Shown: positions 46,801 to 57,672, numbered from the stretch's first letter. The stretch: DNA of 64,000 nucleotides from Xestospongia bergquistia (GCA_963965975.1 OZ014418.1:6708775-6772774); one strand, 5' to 3'. A program made the numbers and translations. Notes: a model not told the origin generated them from the sequence alone.

Positions 46801-49800
46801 TTTCTTTGGTCACATTTCTTTCCAGTCTGTCTCATGCTTTATCATCAAAATCCTTACTGTTTCTCACTTCTTGTTTCATGATAGATTATTTAGGAATTAG
46901 TACAGGAATTCTTGCAAGCGGTCTTGTTCAATATTTCTATGAACGTCCATTAGAAATATCCTTATTTCAATATAAATGGACATTTATTATTTGTATTACC
47001 ATTCTTTCTTTAAATTCAGTATTTGTAGCATCAATTGCTGATTTGATGTTTCAAAAAAATGGCTACCTTCTGAGAGGATTTTTCTTTTTAATAGCTTATG
47101 TAATTAGTAATCTGCCTTTTATTGTGAGACTATCAACATGTCTATTTAATAGTAGAGAATGTCTCAATGACACAATTATGTATCAAATCTTATTTCTTGT
47201 ATTTGCTATTTTGATGGCTTTTTTCTATTTATCAAATATTCCAGAACGATATGCACCAGGCAAGTTTGACTATTTTTTTCAAAGTCACCAACTCTTTCAT
47301 ATTTCTAGTGTTGCTATGGCAACATGCAAATTGTATTTATTGCAGAAAGATGCTCTAAATCGTTGGGAAATATTGATGAAAAATCCTTATTTCCAACCAG
47401 ATGTATACACTACTTTTATACCATGTCTACTTAATATTGTGATTGGATCTGCTTTCATTTCAGTTCTAATATGGTATATGGATAAAAATGAACACTACCT
47501 ATTGGGACATCCTAACAAAAAGACTAACTAACTATTATATATTATGGATCATTTGAAACGTAAAATATAAATCCCCTTTTCAAACTGATACAATGATGTA
47601 TATCATACATGTTTTCTTATTACTCAGATATAGAGCATATAACTTAACTTGCTATCACATAAATGTTTTGTGTAATATTACTACATCTCCATCCTCATTC
47701 CTCATTTCACACAATTCTGCCACAAGGCCCATAATTAATAACAAAGGTGTTTAAGTTATAACACTGTCAATAACAATAAGCCTTCCTCTTAACTCAGTTC
47801 TAGTTACTATTTAGAAGGTGATGTGTCATTGCATAAGCATAAACAGCTGCATGTGACCAACCACTATAAGTCTTTCACTTGTTAAAGAGAGCTATCATCA
47901 AAGCTATCTAACAGTGAGTGTATTGCAGTAAAATAACTCAGCTGTGTGTCATATCAATATGAAGGATCACACATTGTTATCTCAAGATCAAGTTCATCCT
48001 GCATTTTGGCAGAAGTTTGTCTTGACTGGATACCGTCAAACAAACACATCATTTATACAATGTCTCAAATATATTTTTGTTGTACACAATGACTTTGGAA
48101 ATTTCTGGACAATCTTCATTCCTGCTTGGGTGTTTACAGCTTGGCTCTACAGTGCCTCATATGAACACAACTTTAATGACCCATTTTGGTATCCACTTTT
48201 GGTATATTGGATTAGTATTTGTGTTGGAAGTTATATAAGCAGTGTAGCCCATTGCTTTTCATCAAAGTCTTTACGTGTTCAAGCTATTTGCTATATGATT
48301 GATTATTTAGGGATTGGTACTTATATCCTAACAGTTGGCTTGGTTCAATATTTCTATGAGCGTCCATTGGAAATCTCTCTACTTCAATATAAATGGATAT
48401 TTATTATCTTTCTCACTATTCTCTCTTTAAATTCAATATTTATAGCAACGACAACTGATTTGATATCTTTAGAGTATGGCTATCTTCTGAGAGCATGTTC
48501 CTATTTTATAGCTAATCTACTCAGTGATCTACCATTTATTGCTCGGCTTACTCTGTGTTTATATGAAGGAAGAGAATGTCCTAACAACACATTGCCTTAT
48601 CATGTGTTAGCAATTATATTTACTGCATTTCTAATGTTTTTCTTTACTTCAAATATCCCAGAAAAATTTTCACCAGGCAAATTTGATTACATCTTTCAAA
48701 GTCACCAACTCTTTCATATTTCTAGTATTGCTATGTTAACATGTAAATTGTATTTATTGCAGAAAGATGCTCTAAATCGTCAGGAAATTTTGATGAAAAA
48801 TCCTTATTTCCAACCAGATGTATACACTACTTTTATACCATATCTACTTAATATTGTGATTGGATCTGTTTTCATTTCAGTTCTAATATGGTATATGGAT
48901 AAAAATGAACACTATCTATTGGGATATCCTAACAAAAAGACTAACTAACTATTATATTACAGATCATTTGAAACATAAACTTTAAATAACTTTTTCTAAC
49001 TGATAAATGATGTATATCATATAATTTTCTTTATTACTCAGCCATAGACCAAAAACCTACCACATAGATATTTTACATAAAATTACTTGATTTAATTAAA
49101 TCCATCCTCCACAAGGACAATGATTAATGACAAAGTTGTTATAATGTGGCTTCTTTTTACACTTACTTCTAATTAGAAGGTGGTGCATCACTGATTAAAC
49201 AGCTGCATGTGACCAACCATTATATGTCTTTCACTTGTTAAAGAGAGCTATCATCAAAGCTATCTAACAGTGAGTGTATTGCAGTAAAATAACTCAGCTG
49301 TGTGTCATATCAATATGAAGGATCACACATTGTTATGTCAAGATCAAGTTCATCCTGCATTTTGGCAGAAGTTTGTCTTGACTGGATACCGTCAAACAAA
49401 CACATCATTTATACAATGTCTCAAATATATCTTTGTTGTACACAATGACTTTGGAAATTTCTGGACAATCTTCATTCCTGCTTGTATGTTTACAGCTTGG
49501 CTGTACAATGCCTCATATGAACACAACTTTAATGACCCATTTTGGTATCCACTTTTGGCATATTGGATTAGTATTTGTGTTGGAAGTTATATAGGCAGTG
49601 TAGCCCATTGTTTTTCATCAAAGTCTTTACGTGTTCAAGCTATTTGTTATATGATTGATTATTTAGGAATTGGTACATACATGCTAACAGCTGGCTTGGT
49701 TCAATATTTCTATGAGCGTCCATTGGAAATCTCTCTACTTCAATATAAATGGATATTTATTATCTCTCTCACTGTTCTTTCTTTAAATTCAATATTTATA

Positions 49801-52800
49801 TCAACAACAGCTGATTTGATAACTCTAGAATATGGCTACCTTTTAAGAGCATGTTCCTATTTTATAGCTAATCTACTCAGTGATCTACCATTTATTGTTC
49901 GACTTACTCTGTGTTTATATGAAGGAAGAGAATGTCCTAACAACACATTGTCTTATCATGTGTTAGCAGTTATATTTAATGTATTTCTAATGTTCTTCTA
50001 TACCTCACATATCCCAGAAAAATTTTCACCAGGCAAATTTGATTACATCTTTCAAAGTCACCAACTCTTTCATCTTACTACTGTAGCTGTTATGACAACT
50101 AAGTTATATTATCTACCAAAAGATGCTCTAACTCATCAAAATGTGTTATGCAGCAATTCTTACTTTCAGCCAGATATATACTCTATATTTGTCCCATGTT
50201 TAATCACTATTGTGGCTGGATCTGCTATGGTTTTGGTTATAAGCTGGTACTTTGTTCATAATGAACACTATCTATTAGAAAAATCTGCCAAAAAGATTAA
50301 CTAATTGTACATGAAATTTAAAATATTATAGGCACATATTATTTACATAAACCATACACTTATATTTCCTTTGCTGCTTAACTGGTGTATATATATGTTT
50401 AATTTATATACTATCTTGCTTTTTTACAGCATAGTAATTATATTTAAGATAATGTATTACACTGCTAAATAAATTGGTTGAATTCATATACTTTCACTGT
50501 AAAAATTGATTGGTTGATTTAACTATTATTCAGTTATACAGGTTGCAATTACCAACTTATTTTTTGTTAGAAAAGTAATCATAATACTGTTTTTATTACT
50601 AATGTACTACTGCTTAAGTAGCTCCATACCCACTAATTTCATAACACATTAGTAATCAAAGTAGTATTAAGGTTACATTTTACATATGCAACCCACATAA
50701 CCATGCATTGGTTAAATTAACTAATCAATTTTTAGTGTTTGGTTGCATTACTCCTTAAAGACACATTGAAGTATATACATGAATTCTATAGTACCAGCCC
50801 AGGTCTAGCATCTCATTATCATATTTCTAACAATTAGCTAGCTATATGATATATGAATAGTCAATTCCATAGTATAGTTATTATATTATGTTATGTTTAC
50901 TTTATTGCGTCAAATAATTTGCTGCATACATGCAACATGTGTATATTGTTTAAAATAAAGAAATCAGTTTTTACAGTGATGAATCAGTTATCTAATGTTT
51001 ATGATGAGGAAATGGATGCAAAAACTTATGTGCTATTTAGAGCTAATATAAACTATGCTGAAGCCAAACAATAACAGAGGCGGAGACATACCATCTGCTA
51101 AACAGATTCATAACAAGTAAATAATTCCACATACTTCTTGGTCAGTTACTGTATTACTATGTATAATATATATTCAATATTAATGTCATATCTATTATAA
51201 TCATAGGTCAGGGCTACACACATGTGCTGAGAGACACTCCTGGCTAGGACAAAATGGATACCTAGATAAGGTTAGTGGTGATTTTAGTTTTAGAGCATAG
51301 CTTTAAAGAAAGTAAATCAATTTTCAAAAGTTAAAGATAATAGTAATAATAGTTGAATTGATTAAGACAATGGTAATAAAATCCATTATTCAAAATTTTT
51401 ATGTAATAGAGCTCGAGCTAGACGATATTCTAGTATTCATTTAAATGTTTATAGAATTATCTATATTAACACAGATGTTGCCTTATCTTTCAATAGGTCT
51501 TAGCTATTCAAAAGTCATGAAGAAGCATAAACTATTGAATCAAAGTCAAATCTCAAGTCAATTTTGGGAGCCATTCATTCTAACTGGATATCGTCAAACT
51601 AATATATCATTTTTACAATGTCTCAAATATATCTTCATTGTACACAATGACTTTGGCAATTTCTGGACACATTTTATTCCTTTTTGGGTCTGGTTAATCT
51701 GGCTATACAACAGCTCATACAAATATGACTTTTATGACCCTTTTTGGCATCCAATGTTAATATTCTGGATATCCAGTTGTTTCTGTGCTCTTACCTCAAG
51801 TCTAGCTCATGCCTTCTCATCAAAATCATCCAGTGCTAGACATGTCTGTTTTATGGTTGATTACCTTGCAATTAGTAATCAATTTTTTGCTTGTAGTTTA
51901 GCATCTTACTTTTATGAACGACCTCTGCAAGTCTTCTTTTTTCAATACAAACAGACATTGTTATTTCTTAATGTTGTCATATCTTTAAATGCAATATTTA
52001 TATCATCAATGTCTCGATTCTATTGGCAGAAAAAACGCTTTGTTTTACGAGCTGTTTCTTTCCTATTGGCATATTTCTCTAGCGCTTTCCCTTCTCTTGT
52101 AAGACTCTTACTTTGTACCCTCAGAGGTGACGAATGTCTTCATGAGACGATACCTCATCACATAGCATCACAAATGTTTGGTATACTTATGATATTTTTC
52201 TTTGTGTCAAAAATACCTGAACGATTCGCTCCTGGAAAATTTGATTACTACTTTCAAAGCCATCAACTGTTTCACATTTCAGGCACGGGTATAATTACAA
52301 TGTATTTGTTATTCCTACAAAAAGATGCTGTAAAACGTCAGAGTGTATTAAGCAGTAATCCTTATTTCTTGCCAGATATCCACTCAACGTTTCTACCCTA
52401 TCTATTCAATACTACAGTAGGATCTCTTATTGTCATAATATTGAGTTATATGACTCTAAAAGGTCATTTAACACCAGTACCAGTAACCATGAAGACTACC
52501 TAATCTATATTTGCATTGAGAAACTACAGTGCATGACAACAAATGTTTATATGTCTAAGTTAAGAGACTAATCTGTGCATTACAGTGGTTATTTGTTATT
52601 CATTAGCCTTTATGGTTTGTACATGTTGAACATAAATTAAATGTTTAATTATTAACACATCGTGTTTAATATCAATTTAATTTATTTTTATTTTTTCTCT
52701 TAATTGTTAAATAAACAAGTCAATTAATTGTTTAAATACAAATTTAGTCAATCAGATCATTTATATTACATAAAAATCATTTTTATCACGATTGCCTTTA

Positions 52801-55800
52801 ATCTATGCCTCTCCCAAACTAAAGCTGTGGTAACCAACAGGTATTTATGTACATTGCTAACTAAGACATACATAGATACAACATTTTTATAAGCTGTATT
52901 AAATGTACATGTAATACTGGTTGGTAAGTCCTGATGTAACTTATAACAATTGAGTATCATGAAGACAATGTATACTGTTTCTTTAATTAACTTGTTATAC
53001 TTGTATGTCTTCCAGGATGTTTTAATACTAAACAAATTACTCACAAACCATATACTATGAAGGCTATACTACAAAGAAGTATAGCTTAGATAGACACTAT
53101 CAGGGCTGTCACTGTGCTACTTCATTCAGCACTACTGTCTGGCTAAGAGTAGACTACTAAGAGCTGTCTAATAAAGAACAAAGGTACTTTTAATGTATTA
53201 AAATTAGCCTCAGAATTATTTAATACTATATCTACGAAATTAATGTAAACTCTTATATAGAGGTAGTCTTGTGCAATGTTATATACTTAATCTTGTTTCT
53301 TATATTTTATTACAATCATTCTTCCTTTTAACAGATTATGTTAAGTACATAAAGTCATGAAGAAGCATGAACTATTGAATCGAAGTCAAATCTCAAGTCA
53401 ATTTTGGGAGCCATTCATTCTAACTGGATATCGTCAGACTAATATATCATTTTTACAATGTCTCAAATATATCTTCATTGTACACAATGACTTTGGCAAT
53501 TTCTGGACACATTTTATTCCTTTTTGGGTCTGGTTAATCTGGCTATACAACAGCTCATACAAATATGACTTTTATGACCCTTTTTGGCATCCAATGCTAA
53601 TATTCTGGATATCCAGTTGTTTCGGTGCTATTACATCAAGTCTAGCTCATGCCTTCTCATCAAAATCATCCAGTGCTAGACATGTTTGTTTTATGATTGA
53701 TTATCTTGCAATTAGTAATCAATTTTTAGCCAGTGGTTTAGCTTCATATTTCTATGACCGTCCTATAGAGCTGCCTTTATTTCAATACAAACAGATAGTA
53801 ATTGCTCTCAATGTCATTTTTGCTTTAAATGCTATATTCGTATCATCAATGTCTCGATTCTATTGGCAGAAACAAAGATACGTTTTAAGAGCAGTTTCCT
53901 TTTTATTAGCATACATATTTAGTGGGCTTCCCTCTCATCTACGATTTCTGGTGTGCGCCATCGAAGGCAAAGAATGTCTTCACGACACATTATTTCATTA
54001 CATAGCATGTCAAATATTTGGTTTACTAATGCTATTTTTCTTTGTATCAAAAATCCCTGAGCGATTTGCACCTGGCAAGTTTGACTACTTCTTCCAGAGT
54101 CATCAACTGTTTCATGTTGCTTGCATAGCAATGATAACATTGTATTTGTATATAATACCAAAAAATGCTCTAACTCGTCAGAATTTGTTAGCAAAGTACC
54201 CTTATTTTTTGCCTGATATATACACTGCTGTTCTGCCATATTTATTAAGTTTCGTAGTTGGAACTACCATTGTTGCTATACTGAGTTACAGGACTCTTAA
54301 AGGTTACTTGACGTTGTTGGAAAATCCAAGCAAGAAGACTAGTTAATCCATTGAGTCTACACTGGGCAATATTCAAATATACAAAGAAGCATTTAGACAT
54401 ATAACATTGCCAATACTGGTAACACTTATTTTTAATGTTATTATATTTTATATGAACTTTTTTTAGAATGTGTTTCTTGTTACTTTTTTTGAGTGAGGTT
54501 ATTTTTATATTTATTTATTAATTTTTAATGGAAGAACAATTTATTTGATGTTTGAGACACCATATTTTTAAAATGAGGAGATGTGAGACTTACTGTCCAG
54601 TCGTTTTCACATCTAAGGTGATCAATACCACAATATTAGATTAAATAAAGGACAAGGTGAGGATGCTTAGCTATAATTGTACACTGTAAAAACTGATTAG
54701 TTGACTTAACCAATATACAGTTATACAGGTTGCATGCTGTAAACTGAAAGTAAACATATTATAGTTTTGATTACTATTGTCCTATGGCAATGATTGTTTA
54801 TCAAATAAATATGTTTTTATTTCTTTTAAAAAATTATTACTGGTTCTAAGATTTTATAAACAGTTTACATCATGCAATCAGTACAAGCATATATTGGTTG
54901 ATTGACCAATCAGATTTACAGTGTAGAGTATATTCTCAAGGTAATGTTATTAAAACATTAGCTTACTAAAAAAAGGAAAGTCAATGATCAACCCCATTAT
55001 CAAAGTTGCAACTAGATTTAAACTTTTCATGTAACACATGCCATGTTCTCATTTCTTATCAAGTAAACTATTCACTTACCACACTGTCTGTCTCATCATC
55101 ACTGTCATCTTGGAGTGGTAAGAGAGCTTCCACTTGCTCTACCATCTCCTCCTCTTCCTCTTTTTCGTCCTCGCTATCCACTATCCAAGATGCTTGATAG
55201 TCTGAGGTTCCTTTTGGAACAGTCTTATTAATTTTGTCTTTATTGGAATGTGCAGTCTCTCGACGAGCAGCTAATAAAATAAATGGCTTCAGAAAATCCT
55301 TATACTTAATACCTTCAGCTTCTTGTAGCTCCTCTTCTGTTGGCCAAGTTTGTTCGCCTTCCATTGGATCAGGTACTACCTCTGATATCAACGACTCCTA
55401 TGGTACATAATGAGCATAGAACATTACATGTAGTCTGCCTAATGTACCTGTTGTGTAGGATTAGCAATTTCCAGGACTCTCACTTCTCCTTCTGCCCCTT
55501 CCATTAATGTAAGGGATTCATTGTCATCCTATTACAATGGAGGTAAAGAAAAAGAAAAGATAGACACTTGCTTACCATCATCATTTCATCTTCTATGGAG
55601 ATAGCTTTTGAGTGTTGTCGTCGCAATGTACAAGGATCAGGAGGAGCATCAATCTAAAGTACATTTATATATTTAACATATGTACATGTTGACTTACTTG
55701 TGACATTTGAAAGTCTCCTACTCCAGTAATATGGATCAACTGGTTCACTGATAGAGCTCTCCCTCGAACATATCCAGAAACTTTAAAAACACCAATATCC

Positions 55801-57015
55801 TTTATAAAATAGTTATAAATTACTGAAGAAAATAAAAATTGTAGCTAAAGTAACTTTAATTATTTAAAATACAATCAAAAATATTTAACTCATTTGTTCA
55901 GTTCCATAATTATTGAGTTTACCTCTGTTTCTCGAGCGATAAAGTCACTTGTCTCTACCACTAGATGAGGATGGATGTCACGTACAAAAACATTACGATG
56001 TTTATGATCACTGATAAATCTTAACACATTAGTAGCATCCTATAAAAAATACATTGTTATAATTAAGTGGATTATGTATTAAATGCACACATGGTCAATT
56101 AGTATGACAATTGTAATGACCTGTTTTGTGTCAAGTCGATGAACTTTTTCTTTAGGAAATCTAGATATATAAATAGCAGTGTTATACATGTGTATATACT
56201 TGTGCTTTATGTGTCACTACATATTATTTATAAACAGACACATATTATAATAATACCGTTTTTCTATCATAGCTTGAACTTTTTTCTTTGCCTCTGCTTG
56301 TTTTTTGAGAGGTAACAAATCCAGACCCTATATTAAAATAATAATTAATATAAGGTAAAATGTTTAAAAATTAAGATAACAATGTTTTCCATAGAAAGAG
56401 GAAGTGGTTTTTCATTTGCCAAATGATTTGGGTATGTATAAATTAGGTTAGAAATCAACTGCATACAAACTAAACCAGTTCTGCAATAACACACTGTTTG
56501 TGTTCAAACACTGGTTATATGATTATTTTCAAGAAACTCAATATTCTTATAGCCTTGCATATGACTAAATAGTCCATTTTTTAAAACTAAATATGTGAAA
56601 TAGTATGCTAAAAGGGGCCTTATTGTGCCAATAAAGAACATTTGATACATGTAAATGGTTGCTATGTAGCCATCTTGCATGTCAATAAATTTGGCATACA
56701 GGAAAGGCCATGATATTCCATTGCATATATTAAATATTATTGGTTTCCTGTTTAAGATGGCTGCCAATTTATATGAGAGCCTTTATCTACTTTTCCAGGA
56801 TAAGGCCCGTTTTACGAGACTGGGTCACCTATGATGGTATCATCAATTCTGCAAAATAGTCTCTCTCCACATGTATACATAGCAGTATGTAATATTACCT
56901 GTATAACATGAAAGGAAGATGGAAGACCTTGACAGAGACAGGCATTAAGGACAAGTTCTGCAAATGATGACAACTGATCACACACATCATAAACTAGTAA
57001 CAAAGTATCAGCAAT
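40868..57015 (-). CDS. TSR1: Pre-rRNA processing protein TSR1, 5' end not found
   Basis: Twenty visible exons, complement of 40868..41040, 41097..41171, 41275..41418, 41489..41588, 42435..42518, 42891..42953, 43142..43255, 43603..43675, 43730..43801, 43849..43941, 44864..44925, 45011..45037, 55080..55397, 55448..55528, 55576..55653, 55698..55799, 55923..56039, 56121..56160, 56257..56327, 56899..57015. They encode 667 residues matching about 131-804 of human TSR1. Landmarks: [80 protein letters not shown] and [16 protein letters not shown]1 is a GTPase-like factor on pre-40S ribosomes. The residues before VADT (here IADT) should come from further upstream, but no such exon was seen to 64,000. 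One intron is 10,042 bp and hosts five PAQR genes. A 42-nt in-frame stretch (55271-55312) inside one exon looks like an extra intron. Confidence 0.9.
42195..42385. repeat. Tandem repeat, about 3 copies of 55-70 bp
   Basis: Units contain AGTACTGACGTTCACT and TCTAGAGTTTACTAATGGTA variants; within a TSR1 intron. Confidence 0.7.
42545..42860. repeat. AT-rich minisatellite
   Basis: Repeats of ATTACATGTATTATATGTAC and related strings with a longer period of about 63 bp in the same TSR1 intron region; non-coding. Confidence 0.75.
44081..44291 (+). repeat. Tandem direct duplication, 2 x about 102 bp
   Basis: 44081-44182 and 44190-44291 are nearly identical (both contain TTGGCAGACTTCAAAAGCAA), in a TSR1 intron. 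Very few differences, so recent. Confidence 0.9.
45038..46520. other. TSR1 intron, upstream part
   Basis: 1.5 kb before the first nested gene. It has G-rich tracts at about 46,072-46,084, 46,244-46,251 and 46,319-46,326; no gene recognised. Confidence 0.5.
46521..47531 (+). CDS. PAQR family seven-helix receptor, copy 1
   Basis: Single coding exon, 336 aa. Progestin and adipoQ receptor (PAQR) family, nearest the membrane-progestin-receptor class: [46 protein letters not shown] and the C-terminal SHQLFHIS. The conserved Asp and His residues of the hydrolase-like zinc site are present. About seven hydrophobic helices follow a short N-terminus. The ligand is unknown; ceramidase-like activity or steroid binding is known only for distant relatives. 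It is the first of five tandem copies lying antisense in a TSR1 intron. Confidence 0.9.
   Translation: MFTDKTIIKDHTLLTQDQVHPAFSQKFILTGYRQTNTSFLQCLKYIFIVHNDFGNFWTHLVPSCMFLIWLYDTSHVYNFYDPFWYPLLVYWIAVSLVTFLSSLSHALSSKSLLFLTSCFMIDYLGISTGILASGLVQYFYERPLEISLFQYKWTFIICITILSLNSVFVASIADLMFQKNGYLLRGFFFLIAYVISNLPFIVRLSTCLFNSRECLNDTIMYQILFLVFAILMAFFYLSNIPERYAPGKFDYFFQSHQLFHISSVAMATCKLYLLQKDALNRWEILMKNPYFQPDVYTTFIPCLLNIVIGSAFISVLIWYMDKNEHYLLGHPNKKTN
47532..47958. other. Spacer between PAQR copies 1 and 2
   Basis: The last 130 bp before copy 2 are almost the same as before copy 3 (CATGTGACCAACCA, ACTCAGCTGTGTGTCATATC), so the 5' flank was duplicated or converted with the gene. Confidence 0.6.
47959..48948 (+). 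CDS. PAQR family seven-helix receptor, copy 2 (mosaic)
   Basis: 329 aa from the first ATG (MKDHTLLSQ). The frame also runs five codons upstream to a GTG, which I do not use. Motifs: [40 protein letters not shown]. From the start to about residue 250 it is nearly the same as copy 3. The last 70 residues ([20 protein letters not shown] to YPNKKTN) instead equal copy 1. The gene is thus a hybrid, by gene conversion or unequal crossing-over. Function as for copy 1. Confidence 0.9.
   Translation: MKDHTLLSQDQVHPAFWQKFVLTGYRQTNTSFIQCLKYIFVVHNDFGNFWTIFIPAWVFTAWLYSASYEHNFNDPFWYPLLVYWISICVGSYISSVAHCFSSKSLRVQAICYMIDYLGIGTYILTVGLVQYFYERPLEISLLQYKWIFIIFLTILSLNSIFIATTTDLISLEYGYLLRACSYFIANLLSDLPFIARLTLCLYEGRECPNNTLPYHVLAIIFTAFLMFFFTSNIPEKFSPGKFDYIFQSHQLFHISSIAMLTCKLYLLQKDALNRQEILMKNPYFQPDVYTTFIPYLLNIVIGSVFISVLIWYMDKNEHYLLGYPNKKTN
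48949..49314. other. Spacer between PAQR copies 2 and 3
   Basis: Carries the duplicated 5' flank described for copy 2; no other feature seen. Confidence 0.6.
49315..50304 (+). CDS. PAQR family seven-helix receptor, copy 3
   Basis: 329 aa, MKDHTLLCQ start. The first three quarters are close to copy 2. The end ([20 protein letters not shown] to EKSAKKIN) is its own. [30 protein letters not shown] and SHQLFHLT carry the family's conserved Asp and His. Intact, single coding exon. Confidence 0.9.
   Translation: MKDHTLLCQDQVHPAFWQKFVLTGYRQTNTSFIQCLKYIFVVHNDFGNFWTIFIPACMFTAWLYNASYEHNFNDPFWYPLLAYWISICVGSYIGSVAHCFSSKSLRVQAICYMIDYLGIGTYMLTAGLVQYFYERPLEISLLQYKWIFIISLTVLSLNSIFISTTADLITLEYGYLLRACSYFIANLLSDLPFIVRLTLCLYEGRECPNNTLSYHVLAVIFNVFLMFFYTSHIPEKFSPGKFDYIFQSHQLFHLTTVAVMTTKLYYLPKDALTHQNVLCSNSYFQPDIYSIFVPCLITIVAGSAMVLVISWYFVHNEHYLLEKSAKKIN
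50305..51516. other. Spacer between PAQR copies 3 and 4
   Basis: 1.2 kb; contains a CACTG-type MITE at about 50,494-50,738. A 73-codon frame at 50853-51074 has no recognisable features. Confidence 0.5.
50494..50738. mobile_element. CACTG-ended MITE, copy A
   Basis: Begins CACTGTAAAAATTGATTGGT and ends with the inverted form (CTAATCAATTTTTAGTG). Inverted arms are about 60 bp and include GGTTGCAATTACC near the inner edge. A related copy is at 54,676. TTT flanks both ends, a possible 2-3 bp duplication. Confidence 0.65.
51517..52503 (+). CDS. PAQR family seven-helix receptor, copy 4
   Basis: 328 aa from MKKHKLLNQ. An in-frame ATG 24 codons upstream exists (51445), but the bases just before 51517 look like a splice acceptor (tttcaatag) followed by a 5' UTR matching copy 5. 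The first 110 residues are nearly the same as copy 5 ([24 protein letters not shown]). After that the two diverge. [20 protein letters not shown] and SHQLFHISG keep the metal-site residues. Confidence 0.88.
   Translation: MKKHKLLNQSQISSQFWEPFILTGYRQTNISFLQCLKYIFIVHNDFGNFWTHFIPFWVWLIWLYNSSYKYDFYDPFWHPMLIFWISSCFCALTSSLAHAFSSKSSSARHVCFMVDYLAISNQFFACSLASYFYERPLQVFFFQYKQTLLFLNVVISLNAIFISSMSRFYWQKKRFVLRAVSFLLAYFSSAFPSLVRLLLCTLRGDECLHETIPHHIASQMFGILMIFFFVSKIPERFAPGKFDYYFQSHQLFHISGTGIITMYLLFLQKDAVKRQSVLSSNPYFLPDIHSTFLPYLFNTTVGSLIVIILSYMTLKGHLTPVPVTMKTT
52504..53356. other. Spacer between PAQR copies 4 and 5
   Basis: 850 bp AT-rich; no gene or clear repeat. Confidence 0.5.
53357..54346 (+). CDS. PAQR family seven-helix receptor, copy 5
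   Basis: 329 aa, MKKHELLNR start. [51 protein letters not shown]. Its first third matches copy 4 almost exactly, including DNA, while the rest differs at many sites, so conversion has kept only the 5' part alike. Last of the nested genes. Confidence 0.9.
   Translation: MKKHELLNRSQISSQFWEPFILTGYRQTNISFLQCLKYIFIVHNDFGNFWTHFIPFWVWLIWLYNSSYKYDFYDPFWHPMLIFWISSCFGAITSSLAHAFSSKSSSARHVCFMIDYLAISNQFLASGLASYFYDRPIELPLFQYKQIVIALNVIFALNAIFVSSMSRFYWQKQRYVLRAVSFLLAYIFSGLPSHLRFLVCAIEGKECLHDTLFHYIACQIFGLLMLFFFVSKIPERFAPGKFDYFFQSHQLFHVACIAMITLYLYIIPKNALTRQNLLAKYPYFLPDIYTAVLPYLLSFVVGTTIVAILSYRTLKGYLTLLENPSKKTS
54347..55079. other. TSR1 intron, downstream of PAQR copy 5
   Basis: Holds a second CACTG-type MITE; otherwise AT-rich and featureless up to the TSR1 donor at 55079. 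Confidence 0.55.
54676..54924. mobile_element. CACTG-ended MITE, copy B
   Basis: Left end TACACTGTAAAAACTGATTA; right end on the - strand TACACTGTAAATCTGATTGG. The arms are about 40 bp. TA flanks each CACTG end. The left 55 bp closely match copy A (GTTATACAGGTTGCA). Confidence 0.7.
56328..56898. other. TSR1 intron, 571 bp
   Basis: No gene or repeat recognised; longer than most other TSR1 introns. Confidence 0.5.
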
Positions 57016-57672
57016 CTGTATGTATGAAAAGGAATGGACAAGTGAACAGACAACAACAAATAAGGATTGATCCCTTAATATTAATAAATAGTGCATTAAA
57101 AAGTTTTTACAGAAACACTTCTGTTGACCACAGAAAGTGTCAACTGACAGAAGTATGATAATATACGAAATCTATAGTTTATTAAAAATTCTAAAAGGTA
57201 AAAGTTGAAAAAATCACATAGTGAAAACTTGTGTTTACTCTTTAGAGAATAAGGATTGAATGGATAAATGCCAAAGCCAAATAATTGTCATTGAATTAGT
57301 GAGAGTTCTAAAAAGCATTTATAAGTTCAGTATCATCATGACATAAGTGTTAGTAACCTTTGTTTATTAGTGAATAGTGATCAACAATAAACTAGAGAGA
57401 GAGAAATGCTATATACTTTAGTAATATTAAGTTAGTAACTCAGTCTATAACGAGAGCTATTCTAGTGACTCAGACAATACAATGATTCTCTTCTTGTTGG
57501 CACTAACTCCTGGTATTACTAACATACATACTCTATATGTTGACAAATAATGCATTATTAAGTTACAGTGATTAACATACAACACATACCATACAGTACT
57601 ATTACAGTAAGGTTATCTATTGAAAACAGGATGTTAGTATTAATACATGACTTCAATATCAACATTGTGACT
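57016..57672. other. Region upstream of the first visible TSR1 exon
   Basis: No exon for the TSR1 N-terminus was found. The 3' half is the type II FREP upstream region, with a decayed signal exon from ATG 57482 (MILFLLALTPGIT). Confidence 0.5.
57482..57545 (+). pseudogene. Decayed or alternative type II signal exon
   Basis: Encodes MILFLLALTPGIT before losing similarity, 191 bp ahead of the real start at 57673. The same arrangement precedes the other array's type II gene (ATG 10939). Confidence 0.5.

Noticed and set aside
47944-47958. Five-codon upstream extension of PAQR copy 2 (and of copy 3 at 49300)
   Set aside because: It begins with GTG rather than ATG; the first ATG gives MKDHTLL, which aligns with the other copies.
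50853-51074. 73-codon + strand frame between PAQR copies
   Set aside because: No similarity to PAQR exons or to any known protein; no splice context that makes it convincing.
57568-57672. 35-codon N-terminal extension of the type II FREP
   Set aside because: The signal peptide starts at 57673 and matches paralogues; the upstream residues are spacer-derived.
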